From assembly GCA_038825775.1 (NCBI GenBank), contig JAWBOW010000002.1:1-51688 (forward strand): a stretch of DNA of 51,688 bases, in the 5' to 3' direction. Every line of letters starts with the position of its first letter. Positions within the stretch are counted from its first letter, which is position 1. The translations under genes were made by a program, and so were the position numbers. This document shows, piece after piece, positions 35,071 through 44,048 of this stretch. The notes beneath the pieces are model-generated. The model had not been told where the DNA came from. It searched no databases and saw only the letters and a program-made list of their open reading frames with translations. The DNA comes from JAWBOW01 sp038825775 (GTDB lineage Archaea; Nanobdellota; Nanobdellia; Woesearchaeales; WAPY01).

Positions 35071-35115
35071 TTAAAAAATTTTAATCATTAATTTTTTGTT
35101 TAGTTTGGGGGTAAA

Positions 35116-35718
35116 ATGCAAGAAAACCTTAAGAGACAGATAGCTTACAAAGTCAAAATAAAAGACTTACTTAGGGGAGATTATGTTAAGAGGGATGGTT
35201 GGGAGCCAAACTACATTAGGGATGTTTTTGGAAGAGAAATTTCAAGGGTTAATATTTCAGGAGTAATATTATCAAAATCAGAAGAACTTAATTATAAAAG
35301 CATAACAATAGATGATGGAACAGGAATAATAAGTGTAAGAACATTTGGAGAATTTGATCTTTCAGATTATGACATAGGAGACATAGTTTGTGTTATAGGA
35401 AAACCAAGGGTTTTTGCAAATGAAAAGTATGTTGTTTTAGAAATAATAAAAAAAATAAAAGATAAAGAATTCTTAAAAACAAGGGATTTGGAAATTGAAT
35501 ATCAAAAGAGAAAACTAGCATTACAACAAGAACACAAAGTTGGAAAGATAGATACAATATACAATTTAATAAAGGAATTAGATGATGGTTTTGGAGTTGA
35601 AATTCAAGAAATAATAAAGAGAACAACAATACCTGATGTTGAAAAAATCATTAAGAAAATGTTAGAGTCAGGAGACATATTTGAAATAAGACCAGGTTAT
35701 GTTAAAACATTAGAATAA
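35116..35718 (+). CDS. RPA32-like OB-fold single-stranded DNA-binding protein
   Basis: A 200-aa protein with one OB fold (about residues 40-125; ISGVILSKSEELNYKSITIDDGTGIISVRTF in two parts around NYKS), resembling the RPA2/RPA32 subunit, then a linker helix and a C-terminal winged helix (about 145-200). The winged helix closes with VEKIIKKMLESGDIFEIR, very like the end of the MCM protein just upstream. Ribosome site TTGGGGGT precedes the ATG. It is probably co-transcribed with mcm and coats DNA at the fork. The large RPA subunit is not in the window. Confidence 0.85.
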   Translation: MQENLKRQIAYKVKIKDLLRGDYVKRDGWEPNYIRDVFGREISRVNISGVILSKSEELNYKSITIDDGTGIISVRTFGEFDLSDYDIGDIVCVIGKPRVFANEKYVVLEIIKKIKDKEFLKTRDLEIEYQKRKLALQQEHKVGKIDTIYNLIKELDDGFGVEIQEIIKRTTIPDVEKIIKKMLESGDIFEIRPGYVKTLE

Positions 35719-35738
35719 TCCTCCCAAATTATTTTAAA

Positions 35739-36587
35739 CTAGAAGAAGAGAGGAGTTACAAAAACCTCAATAAGAGCGGCAACGAACAGCATTAATAATG
35801 AAATTATTAACAAATCAGCAGTATCTATTATAACCCTTTCAAAATTCTTTGTTGTAAAATCATGCCTTACTATTGCTGTTGAAATTATTCCCCCTGCTAA
35901 TCCTGCTATCAAGTAAGCACAAATTTCTGGTATTCCGTGAATTAAATATCTCAAAATCGAAAGAGAATAAGCCCTAAAATAATAGTACAAAGAAGTAAAG
36001 CCAAAAGCCAAACTAAACTTTGCAATCTCTGTTCTGAAAAAATTCCCAATTGCAGTTCCAACAACAGAAGCATTCCAAGTTAGAATAAAAAGAGCACCAG
36101 CACCATACAAAAATGAGAAGAAAACACAAAATAATAAAACCTTAACATTATTCAAAAAAATTATTGAAAAAATATTAACTTGTGATTTAAAATTCCCTGT
36201 TGGAGCGTTTATTGCAGCAATAGTTTGTGTTTGGGCTAAAAAAACATTTTCAACAGTTTCTCTAGGAAGCACAATATACCAAAAAGAAAAGCCGATAATA
36301 AATCCAACAAATAAAAAACTCATTGCCAAGAATAATTTCTCATGCTCTTTTAAGAGTTTAACCTCATCATCTATTGAAATATCCTTTTGCTCTTCATACC
36401 TTATAGAATCATAAAACAATGGGAGAGCAGCAATTACGGTTAGCAAGATAACAACCATGCTCAAGTGAGTTGAGAATATCCAATTTCCTAAAAAGATTGC
36501 AATGCTGCAATACAAAAATCCAAGAAGCATTAACTCCCAAGGTTTTTTTTCAGCTTTAAAAACATTAACGAGATACTCAACAACCAT
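35739..36587 (-). CDS. SpoIIM-family (stage II sporulation protein M) membrane protein
   Basis: A 282-aa integral membrane protein with about six TM segments and the family motif YLIAGLAGGIISTAI after RYLIHGIPEI, plus IFLNNVKVLLFCVFFSFLYGAG. The DUF95/SpoIIM family is widespread in archaea that do not sporulate, and its role there is unknown; membrane remodelling is a guess from the bacterial member. It is encoded opposite to the flanking replication and translation genes. Confidence 0.85.
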   Translation of the reverse strand: MVVEYLVNVFKAEKKPWELMLLGFLYCSIAIFLGNWIFSTHLSMVVILLTVIAALPLFYDSIRYEEQKDISIDDEVKLLKEHEKLFLAMSFLFVGFIIGFSFWYIVLPRETVENVFLAQTQTIAAINAPTGNFKSQVNIFSIIFLNNVKVLLFCVFFSFLYGAGALFILTWNASVVGTAIGNFFRTEIAKFSLAFGFTSLYYYFRAYSLSILRYLIHGIPEICAYLIAGLAGGIISTAIVRHDFTTKNFERVIIDTADLLIISLLMLFVAALIEVFVTPLFF

Positions 36588-36670
36588 GTCTTAGAATAAT
36601 ATAAGTTAATTTAAAAATTTTTTTAATTTAAACACAAAGTAATTAAACAATAAGAGATATCTTTGTTTTT

Positions 36671-37399
36671 ATGGATGAAGAATTTTTAAAAAAGGCCTTT
36701 GAAGAATTATTCTCTGAAAAACCAAATAAGTACAATATTGTTTTTAGAGTAGATTATCGTTCTTTAAAAGGTTTTAATGCTTACGCAATTTTAAGACAAG
36801 ATCTTAATAAAAAAACAGTAACTTTTGTTCTAAGCAAAAAATGGGAGGACATAAATTTAATGATAAAAAAAGGCTTAGTTCAAAGTCTAATGGCAAGATT
36901 GCTTTCAAAAAAATTAGGACTAAAGCCAAAAACGACAACAAGCGTTAGCGTCTATAACAACTTCCTTAAAAGCATGCATTTATCAATAAACAAAACAAAA
37001 ACAGAAAGTAAATTAGAAGAATCATTTAACAGGGTTAATAAAAAATATTTTAACGAGCTCATAGAAAAACCAAACTTAAGATTTGGTAGAGAATCCTACA
37101 GAGTTTTAGCACATTACAATTTACAAACAGATACAATAACCGTGAGTAATATTTTTAGAGAAGCGGATGATGATATTTTAGACTTTTTGATTTATCACGA
37201 ACTCTTACACAAAATTATAAAATTTAATGGTAATTTTAAAAGGTTTTATCACACAAGAAAATTTGGTAAAAAAGAAAAAGAGTTTGAAAATTATGATATA
37301 ATTAATAAAAAGTTAAACAACTATGTTAAAAAATATTTAACCAATAAACTAAAAACAAAAAACTTTAAAAAGAAACCATTTTTCTTTAATTTCAGGTGA
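36671..37399 (+). CDS. SprT/YgjP-like zinc metallopeptidase
   Basis: A 242-aa protein without TM segments. The central metal motif HELLH (about residues 177-181, within LIYHELLHKIIKF) is followed by FYHTRKF, which supplies a plausible third ligand as in the HTxxF of YgjP/DUF45 and SprT-like proteases. The upstream segment VLAHYNLQTDTITVSNIF is typical of these families. The C terminus is Lys-rich. It is 4 nt upstream of aIF5A. SprT relatives process DNA-protein crosslinks, but that function here is only inference. Confidence 0.72.
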   Translation: MDEEFLKKAFEELFSEKPNKYNIVFRVDYRSLKGFNAYAILRQDLNKKTVTFVLSKKWEDINLMIKKGLVQSLMARLLSKKLGLKPKTTTSVSVYNNFLKSMHLSINKTKTESKLEESFNRVNKKYFNELIEKPNLRFGRESYRVLAHYNLQTDTITVSNIFREADDDILDFLIYHELLHKIIKFNGNFKRFYHTRKFGKKEKEFENYDIINKKLNNYVKKYLTNKLKTKNFKKKPFFFNFR

Positions 37400-37403
37400 G
37401 CTT

Positions 37404-37802
37404 ATGGGAGAGACCAAAGTTGTGCAAGCAACATCTTTAAAGATTGGAAGCTATGTTATACTAGAAGGAGCGCCTTGTAAGGTAGTCAATATTCAAATAT
37501 CAAAGCCAGGAAAACACGGGCATGCAAAAGTAAGAATCGTAGGTGTAGGTTTAATAGACGAGAAAAAAAGGGATGTTGTTGTTCCAGGCCATGAAAACCT
37601 CGAAGTGCCAATAGTAGGAAAAAAATCAGCTCAAATACTCTCAATTCAAGGAGACACAGCAACAGTTATGGACTCAGAAACATTTGAAACTTTTGATATG
37701 AAAATCCCAGAAGAATTAAAAGAACAGGTTGCTCCAGGAGTAAATGTGTTGTATTGGGAGATAATGGACCAAAAGATAATGAAGCAAATAAAACCATCTT
37801 AG
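37404..37802 (+). CDS. eif5a: Translation factor aIF5A
   Basis: aIF5A relieves ribosome stalling and requires a hypusinated lysine. The 132-aa protein has the SH3-like N domain with the modification loop SKPGKHGHAK (predicted hypusine/deoxyhypusine site K37) and an OB-fold C domain ending APGVNVLYWEIMDQKIMKQI. No deoxyhypusine synthase gene is in the window. It starts 4 nt after the metallopeptidase stop and is followed by L40e. Confidence 0.97.
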   Translation: MGETKVVQATSLKIGSYVILEGAPCKVVNIQISKPGKHGHAKVRIVGVGLIDEKKRDVVVPGHENLEVPIVGKKSAQILSIQGDTATVMDSETFETFDMKIPEELKEQVAPGVNVLYWEIMDQKIMKQIKPS

Positions 37803-37812
37803 GTGATCTTTT

Positions 37813-37974
37813 ATGGCAAAATTTCCTGAAGCAGAAGAAAGACTCTTTAGAAATGTTTTTGTTTGTAGAAAGTGCAAGACAAAAGTAAGAGCTCCAACCT
37901 TGAAAGTAATAGCAGGGAAGGTTAGGTGCAGGAAGTGTGGAAGCAAAGCATTAAGGCCTATAAGAAAAAAATAA
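37813..37974 (+). CDS. rpl40e: Ribosomal protein L40e
   Basis: A 53-aa zinc-finger protein of the large ribosomal subunit. It begins MAKFPEAEERLF and has CRKC (Cys18, Cys21) and CRKCG (Cys39, Cys42) zinc-binding pairs, ending LRPIRKK. Start and length match archaeal L40e, which lacks the eukaryotic ubiquitin fusion. The ATG is 11 nt after the aIF5A stop, with GGTGATC upstream as ribosome site. Confidence 0.95.
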   Translation: MAKFPEAEERLFRNVFVCRKCKTKVRAPTLKVIAGKVRCRKCGSKALRPIRKK

Positions 37975-37989
37975 TCTAGAAAGGTTTTC

Positions 37990-39177
37990 ATGTTAGAAAG
38001 CATAATAAAAAGCACAGCAAGCATTATAGAAAAAAACATTTACATAATTCTTTTTTATTTAGTGCTTATCATCATAATCTTAATTTTTAGAAAAAGATTT
38101 GAAATAGAGTCAAAATTCATTCTGTTGTATAAGACAAAATTTGGTTTGAAATTAATGGAAAAATTAAGCAAGAATTATGGAGAAATAATTAAAATAGTTG
38201 GATACAGCTCTATAGGAGTAGGTTTTTTAGGAATGTTATTCATGATTTTTGTTCTTATTCAAAACCTAATCTCAATTATAATAAAACCTTCAACAACATC
38301 TTCACTCACTTTAGTTCTTCCAGGAACAATAATACCGGGAATTGGAAAGTTAAATTTCACATTTTGGCTTATCACAATATTTGTTGTTGCTCTAGCTCAC
38401 GAATCAGCACACGGAATAGTTTCATTAGCACACAAGATAAGAGTCAAAAGTTCAGGAATTGTTTTTTTTGGACCAATAATTGGTGCTTTTGTTGAGCCAG
38501 AAGAAAAGGAAATCTCAAAATCAAAAGATATTGTTCAATACTCAATATTTGCAGCAGGTCCATTTGCTAACATCATACTATCAATAATAATTATGTTCAT
38601 AATCTCATTATTCCTAAACCCACTTTATATAAAACTTACGACAGAAGCAGGAATCTCTTTTACAAGCATACAAAAGGATTTTCCTGCTGAAAAAGCAGGT
38701 TTAAAAGAAGGAATAATAATAAATAAAATTAACAATCAATCAATAAAAAATTATAATGATTTCTTAGAATTTATGATAAGTGTAAAACCAAACCAAACAC
38801 TAGAGTTGAGCTCAAAAAACCAAACATTTGTTTTAGTAACAACAGAAAATCCTGAAAAACCAGGTAGGGGCTATATAGGAATAAGCGGTATTAAAGAAGA
38901 AAGAGTTCCAAAATCAAACAATATCTTATTTTTAACAACATCTTGGTTTTTAACATTGTTTAATTTTATAATGGTTATTAGTGCAGGAATAGGACTTTTT
39001 AATCTTTTACCATTAGGAATAGTTGATGGTGGGAGAATGATAAAAACAGCATTAGAATCAATTTATAAGGACAAAAACAAAGCACTAAATGTTTGGAAAA
39101 GAATTTCCTGGTTTGTTCTTCTGCTTTTGTTATTTAACCTGTTGATACCCGCCTTTAAGCCAATAATCAAAATCTAA
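37990..39177 (+). CDS. Site-2 protease-like M50 metallopeptidase with PDZ domain
   Basis: An intramembrane zinc protease of 395 aa with about six TM segments. The active-site HESAH lies near residue 137 in a TM helix, and the third ligand is in LLPLGIVDGGRM near residue 345. A PDZ domain (about 215-300; FPAEKAGLKEGIIINKIN) lies between, as in S2P/RseP proteins that cut membrane-bound regulators or signal peptides. Its substrate is unknown. It follows L40e by 15 nt. Confidence 0.92.
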   Translation: MLESIIKSTASIIEKNIYIILFYLVLIIIILIFRKRFEIESKFILLYKTKFGLKLMEKLSKNYGEIIKIVGYSSIGVGFLGMLFMIFVLIQNLISIIIKPSTTSSLTLVLPGTIIPGIGKLNFTFWLITIFVVALAHESAHGIVSLAHKIRVKSSGIVFFGPIIGAFVEPEEKEISKSKDIVQYSIFAAGPFANIILSIIIMFIISLFLNPLYIKLTTEAGISFTSIQKDFPAEKAGLKEGIIINKINNQSIKNYNDFLEFMISVKPNQTLELSSKNQTFVLVTTENPEKPGRGYIGISGIKEERVPKSNNILFLTTSWFLTLFNFIMVISAGIGLFNLLPLGIVDGGRMIKTALESIYKDKNKALNVWKRISWFVLLLLLFNLLIPAFKPIIKI

Positions 39178-39237
39178 TTTTAATATTCTTTATTATTTGT
39201 TTCTTAATTCAAAAAAACAACACACTCTATCTTAAAA

Positions 39238-39247
39238 TTTTTAAATA
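39238..39247 (+). promoter_or_regulatory. TATA box of SPOUT methyltransferase gene
   Basis: TTTTTAAATA ends about 21 nt before the ATG at 39268, consistent with a leaderless or nearly leaderless transcript. Confidence 0.5.
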
Positions 39248-39267
39248 CTTACGAAAACCTAAAAAAC

Positions 39268-39969
39268 ATGATAACAATTGTTTTTGTAGAACCAGAAAAC
39301 GAAGAAAACATTGGGCTAATAGCAAGGGTGATGAAGAATTTTGGTTTTGAACAACTAATATTAGTTAATCCAAAATGCAAAATTAATTTAAAAGCATTCT
39401 TTGTTAGCAAGCACGCAAGTGATGTTATAAAAAAAGCAAGAATTGTTAAAAGAATTTTCTTAAAAAATTTTGATTATGTTATTGGAACAACAGCAAAGAT
39501 AACAACGGATTATAACATAATAAGATCCCCTTTAACTCCAGAAATTGCAGCAGAAAAGATTTCAAAACTTAAGAATAAAAATATTGCAATACTTTTAGGC
39601 AGGGAAGGAATTGGTTTAAAAAATAAAGAATTAGAAAAATGTGATTTTACAATAACAATACCAACATCAGAGTATAAAACATTAAACGTTTCTCATGCTT
39701 TGGCAATAATACTTTACGAAATATTCAAAAGGGATTTTAAAGGATTTGAAAAAATAACACCTGCTTCAAAAATAGAAAAAGAGGTAATTCTTAAAAAAAT
39801 AAAAAACATTCTTAATAATTTGGAATTTAAGACAAACTCTAAAAAAAGAACTCAAATTTTGGTTTGGAAAAGAGTAATTGGAAAAGCAGAATTAACAAAA
39901 AGAGAAGCATACGCTATTCTTGGGTTTTTATCAAAGATTGAAGAGAACCTTAATAAAAAAAATTCTTGA
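39268..39969 (+). CDS. trmJ: TrmJ-like SPOUT tRNA 2'-O-methyltransferase
   Basis: A 233-aa SPOUT (knotted) methyltransferase. The N terminus MITIVFVEPENEENIGLIAR and the knot motifs LLGREGIGL and SEYKTLNVSHALAIILYEI fit the TrmJ/SpoU branch that 2'-O-methylates position 32 of tRNA. The C-terminal ~70 residues form the helical extension typical of TrmJ. It is encoded directly before a tRNA gene. The exact target (tRNA or rRNA) cannot be told from sequence alone. Confidence 0.88.
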   Translation: MITIVFVEPENEENIGLIARVMKNFGFEQLILVNPKCKINLKAFFVSKHASDVIKKARIVKRIFLKNFDYVIGTTAKITTDYNIIRSPLTPEIAAEKISKLKNKNIAILLGREGIGLKNKELEKCDFTITIPTSEYKTLNVSHALAIILYEIFKRDFKGFEKITPASKIEKEVILKKIKNILNNLEFKTNSKKRTQILVWKRVIGKAELTKREAYAILGFLSKIEENLNKKNS

Positions 39970-39974
39970 AAGTT

Positions 39975-40046
39975 GGGCTCGTAGTTCAATGGTAGAACGC
40001 TGCCTTCGCAGGGCAGAAGCTCCGGGTTCAAATCCCGGCGAGTCCA
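39975..40046 (+). tRNA. tRNA-Ala (anticodon CGC)
   Basis: A 72-nt cloverleaf. The acceptor GGGCTCG pairs with CGAGTCC and contains the G3:U70 wobble that defines alanine tRNAs. The anticodon stem CTGCC/GGCAG encloses loop TTCGCAG, giving anticodon CGC. The T arm is CCGGG-TTCAAAT-CCCGG, and the discriminator is A73. CCA is not encoded, and there is no intron. It lies 5 nt after the SPOUT methyltransferase gene and may be read from the same transcript. Confidence 0.96.
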
Positions 40047-40067
40047 TTATCAAAATTATTTTAATTT

Positions 40068-41666
40068 TTACTCAGAAAACTTCTTCACACTTTCCATAAT
40101 ATTCATGCAATGATCACTAACCCTTTCAAGATTGTTTAAAATATCTGTGTAAATTGTTGACGCGGCAACATTACAAACCTTATTTTTTAATCTTTCAACG
40201 TGATTATGAGAAGCTTTCTTAACCATTAAATCAATCTCTTGTTCCCTATACTCTATAATCTTTGCTAGTTTTTTATCATATTTTCTTAAAAGTTTAAACG
40301 CATCAACTACATTCTCTCTAACATTCTTATAAATTATCTTTAATTCTCTTATTGCATATTTTGAGAAATTAATATTCTCATTATAAGCATAAATTCCTAA
40401 TTCTGTTAGATTTGTAGCATGATCTGCAATTCTTTCAACATCATTAACTATTCCTAAGTATGAAGAGACAGTTTTTGCTTCCCTATCAGACATTTCTCTC
40501 ATCGAAATTTCTGTTAGAAAATTAGTTATTTCCTTTTGCAAATCATCAACAACAACTTCTGCATTGTTAACATACCTTTCATTATTTATTTCATTATTAA
40601 AAATTATTTTCATTGATTTATCAAGCATTTTTAAAGAGAGCTCTGCTTCTCTTATAATTTCCCTTTTAACAAGTTCCAAACCAATCAAAATATTATTAAC
40701 CAATTTTTTGTTCAAGTATTTTGGCCCTACACTTATAAAATCTTCCTCTCCTCTAACTAGAACGTTTATTAAATTATAAAATGGTTTTATAAAAATAAGC
40801 ATAATAAAAGTTGTAGTCACATTAAATATTGTGTGTGACATTGCTATTTGCTTTCCCAATTCTAACGGCATTAAACTACAAATTTTTACGAAGTAATTAA
40901 GGAAAGGAAGGAATAATAAAACTCCAAAGAGATTAAACAAGAAATGAGCAAGAGCACTCTTTTTTGCAGTTTTGGAAGTGCCGATAGAAGCTAATAGTGC
41001 AGTAACTGTTGTTCCAATGTTCGCTCCCAATATTATTGGAATTGCATAATTTAGAGTTATGAGTCCTTCAATCCCCAAAACAACTACAATGCTTGTTGTA
41101 ACACTGCTTGATTGTATTATTGCCGTGAATAAAAGACCAATTAGTATTCCTAATAAAGGGTTTTTTAAATTTTTTATTGATTCTAAAAAATAAGGGCTAT
41201 CTCTTAATGGAACAAGCCCTGTTTCCATCATTTTTAAACCAAAAAACAACAATCCAAAATAAAACATTATTTCACCAACACCCCTTCTTTTTGATTTTCC
41301 AAAAAACCAAAGCAAAAAACCAAAAATCATGAAGTAAATTCCATACTTCGTTAACTTAAAAGCAACAAACTGTGCTGTAATTGTTGTTCCGATGTTTGCT
41401 CCAAAGATTATTCCAAGAGAATCATAAAAGCTAATGATTCCGGCATTAACTAAGCCTATAACAATAACAGTTACTGCACTGCTGCTTTGAACAATAGAAG
41501 TCACAATTGTTCCTAAAAAAACACCCTTTAAAGGATTACTCAGGGCTTTTTCAAAACTCTTTCTTAAACTAGAACTAAATGATTTTTGAATAGAATTACT
41601 AAGCATAATTATTCCGTGTAGGAATAAAATAAAACCAGCAACGGCATAGAGCATATTTGAGTTCAT
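40068..41666 (-). CDS. Na/phosphate symporter with PhoU-like C-terminal domain (NptA/PNaS family)
   Basis: A 532-aa membrane protein with two inverted repeats, each carrying the QSSS signature (IVQSSSAVTVIVIGL near residue 58 and IIQSSSVTTSIVVVL near residue 185) and GANIGTT motifs, about eight or nine TM segments in all. A cytoplasmic PhoU-like helical domain (about 330-532) follows. The family imports inorganic phosphate with sodium. The start overlaps the stop of the upstream winged-helix gene (41663) by 4 nt, so the two are probably translated together. Confidence 0.93.
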   Translation of the reverse strand: MNSNMLYAVAGFILFLHGIIMLSNSIQKSFSSSLRKSFEKALSNPLKGVFLGTIVTSIVQSSSAVTVIVIGLVNAGIISFYDSLGIIFGANIGTTITAQFVAFKLTKYGIYFMIFGFLLWFFGKSKRRGVGEIMFYFGLLFFGLKMMETGLVPLRDSPYFLESIKNLKNPLLGILIGLLFTAIIQSSSVTTSIVVVLGIEGLITLNYAIPIILGANIGTTVTALLASIGTSKTAKKSALAHFLFNLFGVLLFLPFLNYFVKICSLMPLELGKQIAMSHTIFNVTTTFIMLIFIKPFYNLINVLVRGEEDFISVGPKYLNKKLVNNILIGLELVKREIIREAELSLKMLDKSMKIIFNNEINNERYVNNAEVVVDDLQKEITNFLTEISMREMSDREAKTVSSYLGIVNDVERIADHATNLTELGIYAYNENINFSKYAIRELKIIYKNVRENVVDAFKLLRKYDKKLAKIIEYREQEIDLMVKKASHNHVERLKNKVCNVAASTIYTDILNNLERVSDHCMNIMESVKKFSE

Positions 41667-42028
41667 TTTAATTTTTCTCTTTTTTTAAATTCAAAATTTT
41701 TTTTATTTTTTATTAAATCTTTTAATTTATTAAACCTTACTATAATTTTCTTATCAGGGTTTGGCCTGGCATTTCCAGACAACTTATAATAAACCCTTTC
41801 AGATTTTGAACCCCAACTAAAATTTCCATCCTCACTCTTTATTCTGCTGATCTCAAAATCCCCTGTTGAAATTCCTTTTCTTAAATGATAATATATTAAC
41901 CTCTGACTAACCTTTGGAAATAAAGCATTATAGAATTTATAAATCTCATAACCATGAGCCTCTTTTAGCAAGAATAACAGATCAATAATGTTTTCTCTAA
42001 CATCAGATTTTAAAGGCCTACCCCTCAT
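41663..42028 (-). CDS. Winged-helix DNA-binding protein (PadR-like), conserved archaeal
   Basis: A 121-aa basic protein beginning MRGRPLKSDVRENIIDLLFLL, with HGYEIYKFYNALFPKVSQRLIYYHLRKG, a PadR/ArsR-like winged helix. It continues with FSWGSKSERVYYKL and a Lys-rich tail. No metal or sensor motif is visible. Its 4-nt overlap with the phosphate symporter suggests a phosphate- or transporter-linked regulator, but the conserved family may have a general role. Confidence 0.72.
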   Translation of the reverse strand: MRGRPLKSDVRENIIDLLFLLKEAHGYEIYKFYNALFPKVSQRLIYYHLRKGISTGDFEISRIKSEDGNFSWGSKSERVYYKLSGNARPNPDKKIIVRFNKLKDLIKNKKNFEFKKREKLK

Positions 42029-42087
42029 AATTATTTCTTTTTTTTAGTATTATAAAAATCTTATTTTTTTTAAGCAAAATTTTTTTA

Positions 42088-42768
42088 ATGAACAAAAAAC
42101 TTCATTTCCTTATGAACAAAAACCACAACACCAAAAACAATACTCTTTTGAAACAAAAAAAGGAACTAATTAATATGTGGTTAAGAGAAGGAATAATAAG
42201 CAAAGAAGACAATTTACTAATAAAAGCTTTTTTGGAAGTGAAAAGAGAGGATTTTGTGCTTCAAGAACATAGAGATTTTGCTTATGCTGACACAGCACTT
42301 CCATTAATTAATGAAGCAACAATATCCCAACCAACAGTAATAATGATGATGCTAAAAAATCTTGATTTAAGAAAAAATCAAAAGGTTCTTGAAATAGGGA
42401 CAGGTTCTGGTTATCAAACAGCAATAATCTCACTAATAGTTAAAAAGATAATAAGCATAGAGATCGACAGAGAAGTTTTTGAGATGGCAAAGAAAAACCT
42501 TTCAAATTTCAAGCAAAAGAATATTAAGCTAGTTTGTGGTGATGGAAAAAATGGTTTTGAAGAAGAAGCACCTTATGATAGAATAATAATAAATGCTGCA
42601 TGCGAAGAAATACCTAAAAGTTTACTCAAACAACTGAAGAATAATGGCATTCTAGTTGCTCCGGTTGGAAAACCTTATCAATCATTAGTTGTTGTGAATA
42701 AGAAAAACAACAAATTATTTTTTGAAGAAAAATTAAATAATGGTTTGGTTTTTGTTAATTTAAGATAA
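42088..42768 (+). CDS. pcm: Protein-L-isoaspartate O-methyltransferase
   Basis: It repairs isomerised Asp/Asn residues by methylating L-isoaspartate. The 226-aa protein has DTALPLINEATISQPTVIMMML (substrate region, in pieces), SAM motif LEIGTGSGYQTA, IEIDREVFEMAKKNL and the conserved IIINAACEEIPKSLLKQL followed by LVAPVG. The N terminus (about 30 residues, Lys/Asn-rich) is longer than usual; an internal ATG at 42112 is an alternative start. Confidence 0.92.
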   Translation: MNKKLHFLMNKNHNTKNNTLLKQKKELINMWLREGIISKEDNLLIKAFLEVKREDFVLQEHRDFAYADTALPLINEATISQPTVIMMMLKNLDLRKNQKVLEIGTGSGYQTAIISLIVKKIISIEIDREVFEMAKKNLSNFKQKNIKLVCGDGKNGFEEEAPYDRIIINAACEEIPKSLLKQLKNNGILVAPVGKPYQSLVVVNKKNNKLFFEEKLNNGLVFVNLR

Positions 42769-42801
42769 AAATTAAAAAGAGTAATATTGTTTAATAAAAA
42801 A

Positions 42802-44022
42802 ATGTTTAAAGCATGGAATCATGGAAGGGATATTGCAAAAATAAAGAACTTAATAAAAAGTAATAGAACTAGCTTAATAAAGAATAAGTTTAAAAAATTA
42901 AAACAAGAAGAACTAAAAGAATTAGTAAGCATTGCAAAAGCACAAATAAAAGCAGAAAATTTGTTTTCTAAGGGCTTCAAGATGTTTTTAAACGAAGAAG
43001 ATTTAAGATTCACGACACAAGAATTCATAGCAGATTATAGGGCAAGAAAAATATATTCTTTTGTTGGAAAGGAAAAAATTGTTGACTTGTGCTGCGGAAT
43101 TGGATCGCAAACAATAAGCTTTGCAAAGTATTTTAGGCATGTTTTAGCAATTGATATTGATGAGAGAAAAATAAATTATGCTTTTAAGAACATTCAGCAC
43201 AGGGACTTAAGGAATGTAACCCTTTTAAGAGGAGACATTTTTGATAAAGAAATCATAAAAAAGGTAAGTGATTTTAAACCAAAAGTAATATTTTGTGATC
43301 CTCAAAGAAAAGAAAAGGGTTTGAGAGAAGAGGAAAGAGAGTTGATTAAAAATATTATAAAAAACTATTCAAATATAACGAATAATTTAGTAATAGAAGC
43401 ACCACCTTTCATTAACATTCAAAAATTAAAAGAAGAATTAAAAAAAGAATTTAATTTGGATTTTGAAGCTGAATTTTTAAGTCAAGATCAAAAGCTAAAG
43501 AGGTTAACGCTTTATTTCTCAGAACTCAAAAGGGCAGATTACAGCATAATTAATTTTCCAGAAGAAAAAATTATTTACTTAAACTCAGAGAATAATGATT
43601 CAATAATCAAAGAAACTAACGATTTAAAAGATTATTTGTTAGAGCCAAACACCGCACTAAAAAGAGCTTCTATGATACACAAAGCATTAGAAATTGCTGG
43701 TATAAAAGCAGAAGCATTTGACTTTGGAAGAAATTTAATTTTAACATCAAAAGAAAAAATAAGTGATGAAAACATTAAAGTTTTTTTCCAACAATACAAA
43801 GTTTTATTTTCAAAAGAATCGAATAAAGAATGTGATGAAGAAATAATAAAAAAACTTCAAGAGTTTAATGCAAAATATGTTATACTAAAACAAGGTTTTA
43901 AACCAGAAAATTATTGGGGTGTGAGAAATTATTATGAGAGGGAATTAAACAGCACAACAAACAAAATTTTATACTTGTTCTATTTAAAAAATAAGCTCAT
44001 AATAACAGAATTAGAACCGTAA
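42802..44022 (+). CDS. Class I SAM methyltransferase with THUMP-like C-terminal domain
   Basis: A 406-aa protein from the ATG (an in-frame TTG at 42787 adds five residues). The N-terminal helical region is followed by a Rossmann domain (SAM loop VDLCCGIGSQTISFAK, IDIDERKINYAF, and FCDPQRK as motif IV). A C-terminal domain opens with LLEPNTALKRASMIHKALEIAGI, the mark of the THUMP-like family in annotated methyltransferases. An rRNA or tRNA substrate is inferred from the domain and is not proven. It lies 18-33 nt after pcm. Confidence 0.8.
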   Translation: MFKAWNHGRDIAKIKNLIKSNRTSLIKNKFKKLKQEELKELVSIAKAQIKAENLFSKGFKMFLNEEDLRFTTQEFIADYRARKIYSFVGKEKIVDLCCGIGSQTISFAKYFRHVLAIDIDERKINYAFKNIQHRDLRNVTLLRGDIFDKEIIKKVSDFKPKVIFCDPQRKEKGLREEERELIKNIIKNYSNITNNLVIEAPPFINIQKLKEELKKEFNLDFEAEFLSQDQKLKRLTLYFSELKRADYSIINFPEEKIIYLNSENNDSIIKETNDLKDYLLEPNTALKRASMIHKALEIAGIKAEAFDFGRNLILTSKEKISDENIKVFFQQYKVLFSKESNKECDEEIIKKLQEFNAKYVILKQGFKPENYWGVRNYYERELNSTTNKILYLFYLKNKLIITELEP

Positions 44023-44048
44023 CCTAATTTTTTTATTAATCCTATTAA

